Origin: DASWYT01 sp965246875
Lineage (GTDB): Bacteria; Pseudomonadota; Alphaproteobacteria; Micavibrionales; SZUA-601
DNA: 64,000 nt
Direction of reading: 5' to 3'
Assembly: GCA_965246875.1 (NCBI GenBank)
Contig: CBDFFU010000003.1
Location: forward strand, 806,001-870,000
Under the pieces are notes generated by a model. That model saw only the letters and a list, made by a program, of their open reading frames with translations. It made no database searches and had not been told where the DNA came from. The translations under genes and the position numbers were made by a program. Below are positions 43,201-51,791 of the stretch, piece by piece (positions within the stretch are counted from its first letter, which is position 1; every line of letters starts with the position of its first letter).

Positions 43201-43276
43201 GTTTCCCCGGTGCCTGCATTGTCGGCCCCGTGAGCGAAAATTGGCGACAGCTTTCACTTATCGACAGGTTCCATTT

Positions 43277-43510
43277 ATGGCACAAGCGAAAATTATCACG
43301 ACCAAAGCGACCAATCCGCTGCTGAAACCCGTGCAATTTGCCGGCGAAGTAAAGCGCGAGATCAAGAAAGTGACTTGGCCGACACGCCGGGAAACGATTT
43401 TGACGACGGTCATGGTGTTTATTCTGGCGACCTTGATGGCGCTGTTCCTGTTCACCGCCGACCAGATGATCGCCTGGGCGATCAAACTCATTCTGCAAAT
43501 TAAAGCCTAA
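43277..43510 (+). CDS. secE: preprotein translocase subunit SecE
   Basis: 77 residues, the single-helix form. It holds the conserved amphipathic segment VKREIKKVTWPTRRETILTT followed by one membrane helix (about 43-63). SecE clamps SecY in the translocon. The start is the ATG giving MAQAKIITTKATNP; longer in-frame extensions would run back through the tRNA. nusG follows after 12 bases. Confidence 0.95.
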   Translation: MAQAKIITTKATNPLLKPVQFAGEVKREIKKVTWPTRRETILTTVMVFILATLMALFLFTADQMIAWAIKLILQIKA

Positions 43511-43522
43511 AGGATTTCTGTT

Positions 43523-44059
43523 ATGACGATGCGTTGGTATGTTGTGCACGCTTATTCCGGTTCAGAGAAAACCGTGGCGGCACAGATCAAGGAAAAAGCG
43601 GAAAAACAAGGCATCGCCGAGAGCTTTGACGAAATCCTGGTGCCGACCGAAGAAGTGGTCGAAGTGCGCCGCGGCCAGCGGGTGAATGCCGAACGCAAAT
43701 TTTTCCCCGGCTATGTGTTGGTGCGTATGGACATGAACGATAACACCTGGCATTTGGTGAAAAATATCGCCCGTGTCACCGGGTTCCTCGGTGTCAAAGG
43801 CAAGCCAAGCCCGATTTCGGATGCCGAAGCGCAGCGTTTGATGACGCAGATGCAAGAAAGCGCCGAGAAGCCACGCAACAGCATTTCATACCAAATCGGC
43901 GAAACCGTGCGTGTTATCGATGGCCCGTTCAACTCCTTTACCGGTGTTGTCGAAAATGTTGACGAAGATAAAGGCCGCTTGTCGGTGTCAGTCTCGATCT
44001 TTGGCCGCGCGACCCCGGTTGAGTTGGAATTCACGCAGGTTGAAAAGAATAAAGACTAG
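43523..44059 (+). CDS. nusG: transcription elongation/antitermination factor NusG
   Basis: 178 residues: an N-terminal NGN domain (RWYVVHAYSGSEKTVA, ERKFFPGYVLVRMDM) that binds the RNA polymerase clamp and a C-terminal KOW domain (GETVRVIDGPFNSFTGVVENVD) that contacts Rho or ribosomal protein S10. The ATG follows AAGGA at 8 bases. Normally rplK-rplA follow; here they do not. Confidence 0.97.
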   Translation: MTMRWYVVHAYSGSEKTVAAQIKEKAEKQGIAESFDEILVPTEEVVEVRRGQRVNAERKFFPGYVLVRMDMNDNTWHLVKNIARVTGFLGVKGKPSPISDAEAQRLMTQMQESAEKPRNSISYQIGETVRVIDGPFNSFTGVVENVDEDKGRLSVSVSIFGRATPVELEFTQVEKNKD

Positions 44060-44087
44060 CGATTAAAGAAGCAGGATAATTTTTCAC

Positions 44088-44576
44088 ATGAAAAACTTAT
44101 CCGCTTCCATTGCCCAATATCATTGTGATTTACAAGACTCGCGTGTGATGACATCAAACGCTGAAATTGACCGTTTTGAACAGGCGGTCGAGGCAATTTT
44201 TGTATCTGATCATCAACAGCGTTTTACATTTTTGTGCAGCGGTTTTGCTGATGCGACAGAGCAGGACGATGTCATGTGGAGTTTGTTGCACGCGGTCGAG
44301 GGTATTTACCCGGATGATCATGCGCTTTACAGCGCGGAACTTCTGAAAATCATTGAACACGATATCATGACACCGCATGCCACAGAGTGGTTGCAACGTC
44401 TGGTCATGCGTGTTGTGAATGCAAAGAATTACTATACTGTATTTACCGCTGCATTGCTTCAAGCACCGTTGCCTATACAACATAAAGTCAAAGCAATTTT
44501 ACAGGCGATTGTGACGAATGATCCAGAACGATTTGAAAAGGTTATTCAGCCTTTAATTGAAACGCTTGATACATGA
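44088..44576 (+). CDS. hypothetical helical protein after nusG
   Basis: 162 residues, all-helical, with repeated paired-helix segments (DVMWSLLHAVEGIYPDD, TEWLQRLVMRVVNAKNYYTVF). The layout slightly resembles Imm30-type immunity proteins, but this is weak. No signal or membrane span. It overlaps the next gene by four bases (ATGA), so both should be produced together. It takes the place normally held by rplK, which suggests an insertion or rearrangement after nusG. Confidence 0.6.
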   Translation: MKNLSASIAQYHCDLQDSRVMTSNAEIDRFEQAVEAIFVSDHQQRFTFLCSGFADATEQDDVMWSLLHAVEGIYPDDHALYSAELLKIIEHDIMTPHATEWLQRLVMRVVNAKNYYTVFTAALLQAPLPIQHKVKAILQAIVTNDPERFEKVIQPLIETLDT

Positions 44577-45469
44577 TTATCCTCCCATGCCCGAAACGTC
44601 CTGATCTCGATTGTATTGCGGGTTCTGTGGCCTATGCCGAGTATATGCGTGTAGCGAAACAGCAAGACGCGCGTGTCTGGATTTGCGGTGTACCCGATGG
44701 CGAGGCGCAATTTTATCTGGATAAATTTTCAGAGTTGATATTTGCCACTGATGATGAGGCGCATAATGCCAACGGTTTTGTGCTAGTCGATTTCAGTGTC
44801 AAACACGCGTTGCCGGAATCCATTGATCCATTAAACGTTATGCAAGTCATCGATCACCGTGATTTCACCCAGCCGGCCATTGATTTCCCAAATGCTGTTG
44901 TGCAAATCGATAAAGTGGGTGCGGCCGCAACGCAAGTGGCAGAATATTTTATCCGTGATAGTATAACGCCGTCCAAACCGATTGCGGCCATGTTGTATGG
45001 CGCGATTTATACGCACACTTTGTGCCTGAAAAGTGCGACGACGACACAGCGCGACCGTGATGCGATAAATTGGCTAACACAACATGTGCCGGATGCTGAT
45101 GTTTTGGTGGATGCACAACTCAAAGCGCGCAGTGACGAGATTATCGCGCAGATGCCGCACATCTTGAAAACGGAAATGAAAACCGAAACCAGCCGGTTTG
45201 GTGCCTATGGCTTTACTTTGCTGGAATTACAACATGGGCTGAAGTTTTGGCAGGACCGGCAACAGGAGATTATTGCTTGGGGAAAAGCGCAAGACTACCC
45301 AGTTATGATCAACATCATCGATTTGTTGCTTAATGAATCAATACTGTATAGCACTGATAATAACTACATAACGCTTTTAGAAACAGTCTTGCATACTAAA
45401 GCGCAGGATCAAGTTATACACGTGCGACCCGCCTGGTTCCGCAAGCAGATTATTCCGTTGTTGCGATGA
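44573..45469 (+). CDS. DHH-family phosphoesterase-like protein with altered active site
   Basis: 298 residues resembling the family II pyrophosphatase/DHH group. Conserved-looking blocks: RPDLDCIAGSVAYAEYM (the NPDxDS metal site), VLVDFS, VIDHRDF (DHH motif, here DHR) and LYGAIYTHTLCLKSATTTQRDRDA, closely matching the SDTxxFKSPTTTxKD block of manganese-dependent pyrophosphatases. Key ligands differ: the first His is Pro, DHH is DHR, and the Asp of SDT is His. Pyrophosphatase activity is doubtful; a changed or lost function is possible. The short C-terminal part does not look like a canonical DHHA2 domain. Coupled to the preceding unknown gene. Confidence 0.7.
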   Translation: MIILPCPKRPDLDCIAGSVAYAEYMRVAKQQDARVWICGVPDGEAQFYLDKFSELIFATDDEAHNANGFVLVDFSVKHALPESIDPLNVMQVIDHRDFTQPAIDFPNAVVQIDKVGAAATQVAEYFIRDSITPSKPIAAMLYGAIYTHTLCLKSATTTQRDRDAINWLTQHVPDADVLVDAQLKARSDEIIAQMPHILKTEMKTETSRFGAYGFTLLELQHGLKFWQDRQQEIIAWGKAQDYPVMINIIDLLLNESILYSTDNNYITLLETVLHTKAQDQVIHVRPAWFRKQIIPLLR

Positions 45470-45492
45470 TCAAGATGGGAAGAGAACCTGTC

Positions 45493-46038
45493 CTATGCCA
45501 TCAAGGAGACGAACCAACAGCGTGTTTTCCTGTGGATGTTGGATCGACGATGCATCTGCTCCGCATTGGCGTGAAAATTTTTTCTATGATCAGCAGACGG
45601 TGCTGGTTCCCCAGATAAATGTTCGTGCACCTGCCGCAGTAATTGGATGTTGCTAGCAAAGTCTTCACGCTTCTTTTCAAAATTCATGTCTGCCAGTATA
45701 GTAGATGATACTACTTGAGCGGCCTCGATAGTGCTGTCGTTGTGTTGTGAGCGTTCCAACATAATGCGGTCATGTTCCGTGCGAATAGTCACATGATTGC
45801 GTTTCCGGCCTTTGTGAATGACGATCGTTTCATCAAGTAATTCCAAGCCATTCGAAATGCCGTGTTGAACGATTTCAAGAAGGAAATCGTCCGGATCAAT
45901 CAGCGACGTCGGTGCTAAACAGCCTTCAACGTAAAGCCTAGAAGCGAGTGAGTGAAGGGATAAGCAAGGTGCTTTGCGGGGAAGAACGATTTTTATGTTT
46001 TTGTTTTGAAACAGCACACGGCTGCGTTTTCGTGTCAT
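45493..46038 (-). CDS. hypothetical protein with palindrome-embedded ribosome-binding site
   Basis: 181 residues, basic at both ends. The middle (LLEIVQHGISNGLELLDETIVIHKGRKRNHVTIRTEHDRIML) suggests a mixed fold; the C-terminal third is His/Arg-rich. No family recognised and no signal peptide. The ATG is preceded at 9 bases by GGAGG, which lies inside an 18-bp palindrome (46042-46059), suggesting operator control or an RNA hairpin. A promoter-like pair lies just upstream. The gene faces nusG's downstream genes and is separated from them by 23 bases. Confidence 0.6.
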   Translation of the reverse strand: MTRKRSRVLFQNKNIKIVLPRKAPCLSLHSLASRLYVEGCLAPTSLIDPDDFLLEIVQHGISNGLELLDETIVIHKGRKRNHVTIRTEHDRIMLERSQHNDSTIEAAQVVSSTILADMNFEKKREDFASNIQLLRQVHEHLSGEPAPSADHRKNFHANAEQMHRRSNIHRKTRCWFVSLMA

Positions 46039-46041
46039 GCA

Positions 46042-46059
46042 ATGTGACCTCCGTCACAT
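46042..46059 (-). promoter_or_regulatory. CRP/FNR-like palindrome overlapping the ribosome-binding site
   Basis: ATGTGAC and GTCACAT flank four bases. The core TGTGA-N6-TCACA equals the Escherichia coli CRP consensus half-sites. Read in the minus-strand transcript it would form a 7-bp hairpin whose loop is GGAG, the Shine-Dalgarno of the gene at 45493-46038. It lies downstream of the likely promoter, so a bound regulator would repress. Confidence 0.6.
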
Positions 46060-46065
46060 GATTTT

Positions 46066-46093
46066 ATTATGCATGTTTTGACAAAAAAAGCAA
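46066..46093 (-). promoter_or_regulatory. possible promoter of the hypothetical gene at 45493-46038
   Basis: On the minus strand TTGCTT (46088-46093) and CATAAT (46066-46071) are 16 bases apart; TAATAA with an 18-base spacer is an alternative -10. Transcription would start just before the palindrome. Confidence 0.35.
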
Positions 46094-46119
46094 GATTTTT
46101 CGTACGAGTCGGGTGGTAG

Positions 46120-46938
46120 TTACACCGCTCCCGGCGTCACCAGCGGATCTTTTTCATCAGGCGCTTTTTCGGTTTGCGGTATCGCTTTTGGCCCATGAAA
46201 CGGACGGTCTTTCAAACCAATACGGCCAATGAATGGCAGCTTTAACGCCGGGCGTGCGATATCAATGCCAAATGTTAAGCCGAGAATATTGATTTCAATC
46301 CCTTCGGCTAAACCAACGGTCAGGCCCAAGGCGCCATAGAGAGACAATTGATAGCCGGTACCACTTTCGGATGGACCGAAAAATTTGCCGTTGTCGATCC
46401 AGTCCTTGCCAATGGCATGCGGTGGCAGTTCAATCGAAATGCCGGGCGTGTGGCGGACCATATAGGCGATAAACGAACTGGAATTGGGGCCGGGCCACAG
46501 ACGGTAAAAATTCTGATACGGATAGTCTTTTGCCGCTTTGGCCAGTTGCGGGATCATGGTTTCGGCAGCGGGACCTTTCAGTTCAAATAACAGTTCCGGT
46601 GTGTGATCGAACCATTTGCGATCGGGGTCATCCTGCGTGACGCTGACAACGCCAAGTCCGCGATAACTGCGCCAGCCGACGACTTGATAGACAGTATAAG
46701 CAGTCGCGTTTTTGGGTTTGGTGGCGATCCAGCTATGCACCGCGTAATTCCCGCGCCAGCCATGCGCGCGGGCCGCATAAATTTGCACGACGGCGCGTTT
46801 TTCAACAGCCGGTTTTGGCGCAATGCCGACCGATTCCCGGCTGGCCTGATTCCAGGGTTTGCCCTTTTGCACCAGAGACAGCAGAAAGGGCAGTGAAATC
46901 AGAAACAAGAAAAGCAGAAAGAATTTTAAAATTGTCAT
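46120..46938 (-). CDS. DUF3750 family membrane-anchored protein
   Basis: About 272 residues. One N-terminal membrane anchor (MTILKFFLLFLFLISLPFLL), then a conserved domain with VVQIYAARAHGWRGNYAVHSWIA, YTVYQVVGWR, WFDHTPELLFELKG, YPYQNFYRLWPGPNSSSFIAYM and LPPHAIGKDW. These blocks are those of the DUF3750 family, common in alpha- and gammaproteobacteria; its function is unknown. The invariant His, Trp and Asn clusters hint at an enzyme. The ATG is chosen at the membrane helix; a longer frame upstream is low-quality sequence. It ends with a Pro/Glu/Lys-rich tail. Confidence 0.82.
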   Translation of the reverse strand: MTILKFFLLFLFLISLPFLLSLVQKGKPWNQASRESVGIAPKPAVEKRAVVQIYAARAHGWRGNYAVHSWIATKPKNATAYTVYQVVGWRSYRGLGVVSVTQDDPDRKWFDHTPELLFELKGPAAETMIPQLAKAAKDYPYQNFYRLWPGPNSSSFIAYMVRHTPGISIELPPHAIGKDWIDNGKFFGPSESGTGYQLSLYGALGLTVGLAEGIEINILGLTFGIDIARPALKLPFIGRIGLKDRPFHGPKAIPQTEKAPDEKDPLVTPGAV

Positions 46939-46990
46939 GCGAAGCGATATAGGGATCAAATGTCTGTTATCAATATCACTTTGATGACGA

Positions 46991-47437
46991 TCAGCCCTGA
47001 AAAATCGCGCTGTTGCCGCTATGTTCAAACACCTCAGCACTGTGCAAATGTGCGCGGCCTTGCGTGTCTTCGGCAATACGTGGCGCCGCGAAATCATAAA
47101 TATGCTGGGCAAAAGCTTCGCAGGATGTGGCCGGTAAAAGGCGCAGCTGAATCAGATTGCGCGCAGCCATATTTTGAAATAATACAAGTTCTGGATCATC
47201 TTGGGCGATGCAGGTGGTGTGATCAAAGGTTTCGTCCAGAAACTCTTTGATCCATTTCAAACCACCAAAATCATAGACCCAATTACGGTCGTCAAGCATC
47301 TCGCTGGCAAAGGTCAATTTCACGCCCAGTGCATAGCCATGCAAAAACCGGCAATGGGAATTGGCGCGCCATTGGCGAAACGCACAACTGAGGCCACGTT
47401 CGGGGGAGTAGGTTTTGGTGGCGAAATAAACTGGCAT
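46991..47437 (-). CDS. QueD/PTPS-fold protein with altered zinc ligands
   Basis: About 148 residues of the 6-pyruvoyl-tetrahydropterin synthase fold. The catalytic Cys is kept in SHCRFLHGYALGV, and WVYDFGGLKWIKEFLDETFDHTT matches the DF-x-x-LK and DH motifs; AEVFEHSGNSAIF at the C-terminus matches the pterin-binding Glu strand. The three-histidine zinc site is not intact: the F-x-A-A-H segment is FRQWRA, and the HGH motif is HGY. This FRQWRA variant may be a distinct subgroup rather than a true 6-carboxytetrahydropterin synthase (QueD) for queuosine. Start chosen at MPVYFATKTYSPE; no queC or queE nearby. Confidence 0.72.
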   Translation of the reverse strand: MPVYFATKTYSPERGLSCAFRQWRANSHCRFLHGYALGVKLTFASEMLDDRNWVYDFGGLKWIKEFLDETFDHTTCIAQDDPELVLFQNMAARNLIQLRLLPATSCEAFAQHIYDFAAPRIAEDTQGRAHLHSAEVFEHSGNSAIFQG

Positions 47438-47444
47438 CAAAAAT

Positions 47445-47846
47445 TTAGCGCGAACGGTTGTGCGTGTAATACAACGCGTTGAGTTCGCGCCAGATGGCCG
47501 GGGCTTTCTGGTCGCCATAATGGTTATACAAGAATGCAAAGTTACGCTCTTGCTTGGCCATCCAAGCGGCATTGAATTGCGGGTGATCGAAAAAGCGACA
47601 TTCTGTGATAAAATTATGCAGACGTTCCTTTTCTGCAGCACGTAAATGTGACTCGCCTGGAGAATTTAACATACCATCTAATAGGGCTGAATAACTGTCT
47701 TCTATTGTATAAGGTGCATGAGGTGTACACATGTATCCCGAAAAATGTTGTGGGCCTTCTTCGTAAATCGTGACGTTAGATTGCGCCGCGCACGCCGTTA
47801 CAAAAAGGGCTAGAACAATAAGAACAAATTTATATGAATAAGTCAT
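47445..47846 (-). CDS. putative lipoprotein
   Basis: About 133 residues. The signal MTYSYKFVLIVLALFVTACA contains the lipobox VTAC. The mature part has cysteines in GYMCTPHAPY and FITECRFFDHP and several aromatic residues (FAFLYNHYGD), suggesting a small folded periplasmic domain. Family unknown. The start ATG (47844-47846) is set by the signal peptide. Seven bases separate it from the QueD-like gene. Confidence 0.68.
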   Translation of the reverse strand: MTYSYKFVLIVLALFVTACAAQSNVTIYEEGPQHFSGYMCTPHAPYTIEDSYSALLDGMLNSPGESHLRAAEKERLHNFITECRFFDHPQFNAAWMAKQERNFAFLYNHYGDQKAPAIWRELNALYYTHNRSR

Positions 47847-47911
47847 GGCACATCCGCGGTTATACAAACCTGAAGCTAGCATCAGACCGGTGAACAAAAT
47901 ATGAAATCGTC

Positions 47912-48277
47912 TTAAGCGTCAGTATTTTGCAATTTACTCGCCAGCTCTTCCAGACGGCTGGTCAAATGCTGAACAGCGGCGACATCAACTTCGGCCTGAC
48001 GTTCGGCTTTCTGTGACGCTTTTTGCAGTGTCTCTTGATTGAATGTTGGCGCGGTTTGCAATTCGTCGAGTTTTTCCAGAGCGGTCAGGGCTTCATCGGC
48101 CATCATCAGGCTGCCCAGCACGAATTGATATTGTTCGGAAACGGCGGCCCCGCTGCGCGAAATGCTGCGCAGCTTTTCGTCGACATACAGGGCCAATTGC
48201 TGGACACGGCGTTCCTGCCCATCATCGCAGGCAATCGTATACACGCGGCCTTGCAGAGTCACAATGACGTTTGGCAT
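47912..48277 (-). CDS. zapA: cell division protein ZapA
   Basis: 121 residues. A ZapA domain at the N-terminus (VTLQGRVYTIACDDGQERRVQQLALYVDEKL) and a C-terminal coiled coil (about 75-118). ZapA bundles FtsZ filaments and stabilises the Z ring. It is downstream of a small coiled-coil gene and divergent from tkt, a conserved alphaproteobacterial arrangement. Confidence 0.92.
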   Translation of the reverse strand: MPNVIVTLQGRVYTIACDDGQERRVQQLALYVDEKLRSISRSGAAVSEQYQFVLGSLMMADEALTALEKLDELQTAPTFNQETLQKASQKAERQAEVDVAAVQHLTSRLEELASKLQNTDA

Positions 48278-48282
48278 AGAGC

Positions 48283-48513
48283 TTAGGTTCCTGTCCGCTG
48301 AGCGCTGGTACGGCCCAGATATGTTTCCAGTTGCGTAATGGTGGCCGTGAGTTCTGTCGTGGCCACCTGGTTTTTGGCGCGTTCCGTATCACATTGCTGC
48401 GACAAGTGCTGGTTTTGCTGTTGCAAAACCGTCAGCCGCTGGGCGAACGCCTGATCAACGGCGGCAATCGCCTTGTCCAATTGTTCCAACGCCGTAGCCA
48501 GGGACGCGCTCAT
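48283..48513 (-). CDS. small coiled-coil protein upstream of zapA (DUF4164-like)
   Basis: 76 residues, almost entirely coiled coil (LEQLDKAIAAVDQAFAQRL, LQQQNQHLSQQCDTERAKNQ). A small coiled-coil gene in this place, with zapA, is typical of alphaproteobacteria and is often annotated DUF4164; a ZapB-like role in Z-ring bundling is plausible by position. The ATG follows AGGAG at 6 bases. Five bases separate it from zapA, so they form an operon. Confidence 0.7.
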   Translation of the reverse strand: MSASLATALEQLDKAIAAVDQAFAQRLTVLQQQNQHLSQQCDTERAKNQVATTELTATITQLETYLGRTSAQRTGT

Positions 48514-48642
48514 CAAAAACTCCTGTGTGTCTCGACATAAGCATAAAGGGTCACATGAAAAGGTGCAACCTTGTTTTTGGCGGCCAAGCCGGGCAAAATC
48601 ACGGAAATAACAGATGATTTTACGCTGATAGGATGCACCATC

Positions 48643-50613
48643 ATGACCCCTTTGGATCTTGCCACTGCTTTACGCTTTTTAGCCATTGACGGCGTCGAGC
48701 AGGCTAATTCCGGCCATCCGGGGTTACCGCTGGGCATGGCGGATGTGGCGACCGTCCTGTTTCGTGATGTGCTGAAGTTTGATGCCACCACGCCCGACTG
48801 GCCGGATCGTGACCGGTTTATTCTCTCGGCCGGGCATGGGTCGATGTTGCTCTATGCCTTGAGTTACCTGACCGGTTATCAGGCCATGACCCTGGACGAC
48901 CTCAAAAATTTCCGCCAGTTGCACAGCCGCACGCCGGGCCACCCGGAACACGATGTGGCAATTGGCGTGGAGACCACAACCGGGCCGCTGGGGCAGGGGA
49001 TTGCAAATGCGGTTGGCTTTGCCTTGGCCGAACAAATTCAGGCGGCGCGTTTTGGCACAGAGCTGGTTGATCACAACACCTGGGTCATTGCCAGCGATGG
49101 TGACATGATGGAAGGCATCAGCCATGAAGCCTGTTCATTGGCCGGGCATTTGCAATTGGGCAAACTGAATGTGCTGTATGACAGCAATCAAATCTCGATT
49201 GATGGCGATACGTCCTTGTCATTCACTGATAAAACGGATTTGCGTTTCGAGGCCTATGGCTGGCATGTGACACACTGCAACGGGCATGATCACGCCGATA
49301 TCAAACGTGCGATGGATGAAGCGCTGGCGGAAACGACGCGGCCAACCTTGATCATTTGCAAGACCATCATCGGCTATGGCGCCGCGACGCGCGCGGGCAG
49401 CCATGATGTGCATGGGTCACCACTGGGCAAAGAGGAGATGGCCGCGACGCGTTCGGGATTGCTGTGGAAGCATGACCCGTTTGTCGTGCCGGATGATATA
49501 TTGCAAGCCTGGCGTGCGATTGGTGCACGTGGACAGGCGGCACAACAGGACTGGACACAGCGGTTGAACGGGTCTGCGCATAAAACAGATTTTGCCACGG
49601 CGTTAAATAATGCTGTGCCGGATGCAGCCATTACTGCGTTGCAACACTATAAAACGGCACAGACGAATGCCAAACCGGAACAGGCAACCCGTAAATCGTC
49701 GGGCGATGTATTGCATGGGTTGGTGCCTGTCATGCCAAATTTAATCGGTGGCTCGGCGGATCTGACGCCGTCAAACAACACGCGCACCAAAGACATGGTG
49801 GATATCAAACCGGGTCAGTTCGGCGGCAATTATGTGCGTTACGGCGTGCGGGAACATGGCATGGCGGCCATCATGAATGGCATGACCTTACATGGCGGCG
49901 TTATTCCGTATAGCGGCACGTTTTTGCAGTTCAGCGATTATTGCCGGCCCTCTATTCGTCTGGCGGCCCTGATGCAACAGCGCGTTATTCACGTCATGAC
50001 ACATGACTCTATCGGGCTTGGTGAAGACGGGCCAACGCATCAGCCGGTGGAGCATCTGGCGGCACTGCGCGCCATTCCGAACGTACAAGTGTTGCGCCCG
50101 TGTGATCCGATTGAGACCGCAGAATGCTGGGAACTGGCGTTGCAGAAAACAACAGGGCCAACAGTGTTAGCCTTGTCTCGCCAGAACGTGCCAACGCTGC
50201 GCATTGATAACGACACGGACAATCTAGCGGCGCGGGGCGGTTATATCCTGCGTGACGCCATGGAACCGACACTCATCTTGATTGCCACAGGGACTGAAGT
50301 CTCATTGGCTGTCGATGTTGCTGACGCCTTGGCTGCAAAAAACATTGCCGCACGTGTGGTATCGATGCCATGCCGTGAATTGTTCTGTCAGCAACCGGTT
50401 GATTACCAGACCGCTGTCATCGGTGATGCACACGATAAAAAACTGCGCCGCGTGGTCATTGAAGCAGGCGTCAAGCACGGCTGGGACGGTATGATCGGTC
50501 TCAACGGGCTATTTTGTGGTGTTGAGACATTTGGTTTATCCGCACCATACAAACAAGCTTATGCGGAGTTTGGTTTGACGGTTGAGGCGATCGTTGAGAA
50601 GATCAAACCATAA
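48643..50613 (+). CDS. tkt: transketolase
   Basis: Thiamine-diphosphate enzyme of the pentose phosphate pathway. About 656 residues. The N-terminal active-site segment NSGHPGLPLGMADVA, the ThDP-binding SDGDMMEGISHEA ... YDSNQISIDG, and the C-terminal GVREHGMAAIMNGM plus MTHDSIGLGEDGPTHQPVEH are all present. The start MTPLDLATALRFL follows AGGA; a longer frame upstream reads poor sequence. It is divergent from the zapA operon and followed by gap, the usual alphaproteobacterial order. Confidence 0.96.
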   Translation: MTPLDLATALRFLAIDGVEQANSGHPGLPLGMADVATVLFRDVLKFDATTPDWPDRDRFILSAGHGSMLLYALSYLTGYQAMTLDDLKNFRQLHSRTPGHPEHDVAIGVETTTGPLGQGIANAVGFALAEQIQAARFGTELVDHNTWVIASDGDMMEGISHEACSLAGHLQLGKLNVLYDSNQISIDGDTSLSFTDKTDLRFEAYGWHVTHCNGHDHADIKRAMDEALAETTRPTLIICKTIIGYGAATRAGSHDVHGSPLGKEEMAATRSGLLWKHDPFVVPDDILQAWRAIGARGQAAQQDWTQRLNGSAHKTDFATALNNAVPDAAITALQHYKTAQTNAKPEQATRKSSGDVLHGLVPVMPNLIGGSADLTPSNNTRTKDMVDIKPGQFGGNYVRYGVREHGMAAIMNGMTLHGGVIPYSGTFLQFSDYCRPSIRLAALMQQRVIHVMTHDSIGLGEDGPTHQPVEHLAALRAIPNVQVLRPCDPIETAECWELALQKTTGPTVLALSRQNVPTLRIDNDTDNLAARGGYILRDAMEPTLILIATGTEVSLAVDVADALAAKNIAARVVSMPCRELFCQQPVDYQTAVIGDAHDKKLRRVVIEAGVKHGWDGMIGLNGLFCGVETFGLSAPYKQAYAEFGLTVEAIVEKIKP

Positions 50614-50699
50614 GATCATCTAAAATTTGCGCTCCTTAAGGATAACCACAAATTTTTAATTTAAATCTATAAAATATGTAAAAATTAAGCACCTGTACC

Positions 50700-50727
50700 T
50701 TGTTTCCAGATGCCATTCCGCTACACT
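50700..50727 (+). promoter_or_regulatory. possible promoter of gap
   Basis: TTGTTT (50700-50705) and TACACT (50722-50727) with a 16-base spacer, 38 bases before the gap start, in an AT-rich 152-base gap. The -10 is identical to that of ssrA. Confidence 0.45.
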
Positions 50728-50765
50728 CAATCCATCATCACATAAACAATTTTTGGAGATAAACG

Positions 50766-51767
50766 ATGACCATTAAAGTGGGGATTAACGGGTTTGGGCG
50801 CATTGGCCGTTTGGTGTTTCGCGCGGCCGCGAAAAACCCGAACATTGAAATTGTCGGGATCAACGATCTGCTCGATGCGGATTACATGGCGTACATGCTG
50901 AAATACGATTCCACGCATGGCATTTACCAGGGCGACATCAAGGTCGAAGACGGCCATCTGGTCGTTGACGGCAAAACAGTGCGCATCACCGCTGAACGCG
51001 ACCCGGCGAATTTGAAATGGGGCGACATTGGTGTGGATACAGTTGTTGAGTCCACCGGTCTGTTTCTTGATCAGGAAAAAGCTGGCGCGCATATCACCGC
51101 CGGCGCCAAACGCGTCGTCATTTCGGCACCTGCCAAAGACGACACGCCAACATTCGTAATGGGTGTTAACCACACTGCCTACACACCAGACATGACCATC
51201 ATTTCCAACGCGTCCTGCACGACGAACTGTCTGGCACCAATCGCCAAGGCGCTGCATGACAAATGGGGTATCGAAGAAGGGTTGATGACGACTGTTCACG
51301 CGGTGACGGCCACACAAAAAACCGTTGATGGCCCGTCGATGAAAGACTGGCGCGGCGGACGCGGCGCGTACCAGAACATCATTCCATCCTCGACCGGTGC
51401 CGCGAAAGCTGTCGGCCTGGTGATCCCGGAATTAAAAGGCAAACTGACGGGGATGTCATTGCGCGTGCCGGTGGCCGACGTCTCGGTCGTCGATCTGACC
51501 GTGCGTCTGGCGAAACCGGCGACGTATGAAGAGATCAAAACGGAGATGAAACGCCTGTCGGAAACCGATATGAAGGGCATTCTGGGTTATACCGAAGACG
51601 AAGTGGTCTCCACCGACTTCATCGGCGATGCCCGCACGTCGATCTTCGACGCCAAAGCCGGTATTCAGCTGTCACCACAATTTGTCAAAGTCGTGGCCTG
51701 GTATGACAATGAATGGGGTTATTCCAGCAAGGTTGTCGACCTGATCGATTATATTGCCAGCAAATAA
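50766..51767 (+). CDS. gap: glyceraldehyde-3-phosphate dehydrogenase, type I
   Basis: 333 residues. NAD-binding GINGFGRIGRLVFRAA at the N-terminus, catalytic Cys151 in SNASCTTNCLAP, catalytic His in TTVHAVTATQ, and WYDNEWGYSSKVVDL at the C-terminus. It catalyses the oxidative phosphorylation step of glycolysis and its reverse. The ATG follows GGAG. In related genomes pgk follows immediately; here a terminator and unrelated small genes do. Confidence 0.97.
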   Translation: MTIKVGINGFGRIGRLVFRAAAKNPNIEIVGINDLLDADYMAYMLKYDSTHGIYQGDIKVEDGHLVVDGKTVRITAERDPANLKWGDIGVDTVVESTGLFLDQEKAGAHITAGAKRVVISAPAKDDTPTFVMGVNHTAYTPDMTIISNASCTTNCLAPIAKALHDKWGIEEGLMTTVHAVTATQKTVDGPSMKDWRGGRGAYQNIIPSSTGAAKAVGLVIPELKGKLTGMSLRVPVADVSVVDLTVRLAKPATYEEIKTEMKRLSETDMKGILGYTEDEVVSTDFIGDARTSIFDAKAGIQLSPQFVKVVAWYDNEWGYSSKVVDLIDYIASK

Positions 51768-51791
51768 TTTTTGCGATTGAGATTGAAAAAC

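Noticed and set aside
50623..50655. Terminator after tkt from AAATTTG/CAAATTT arms
   Set aside because: The 19-base loop and AT-only stem make it weak; kept out of the feature list.
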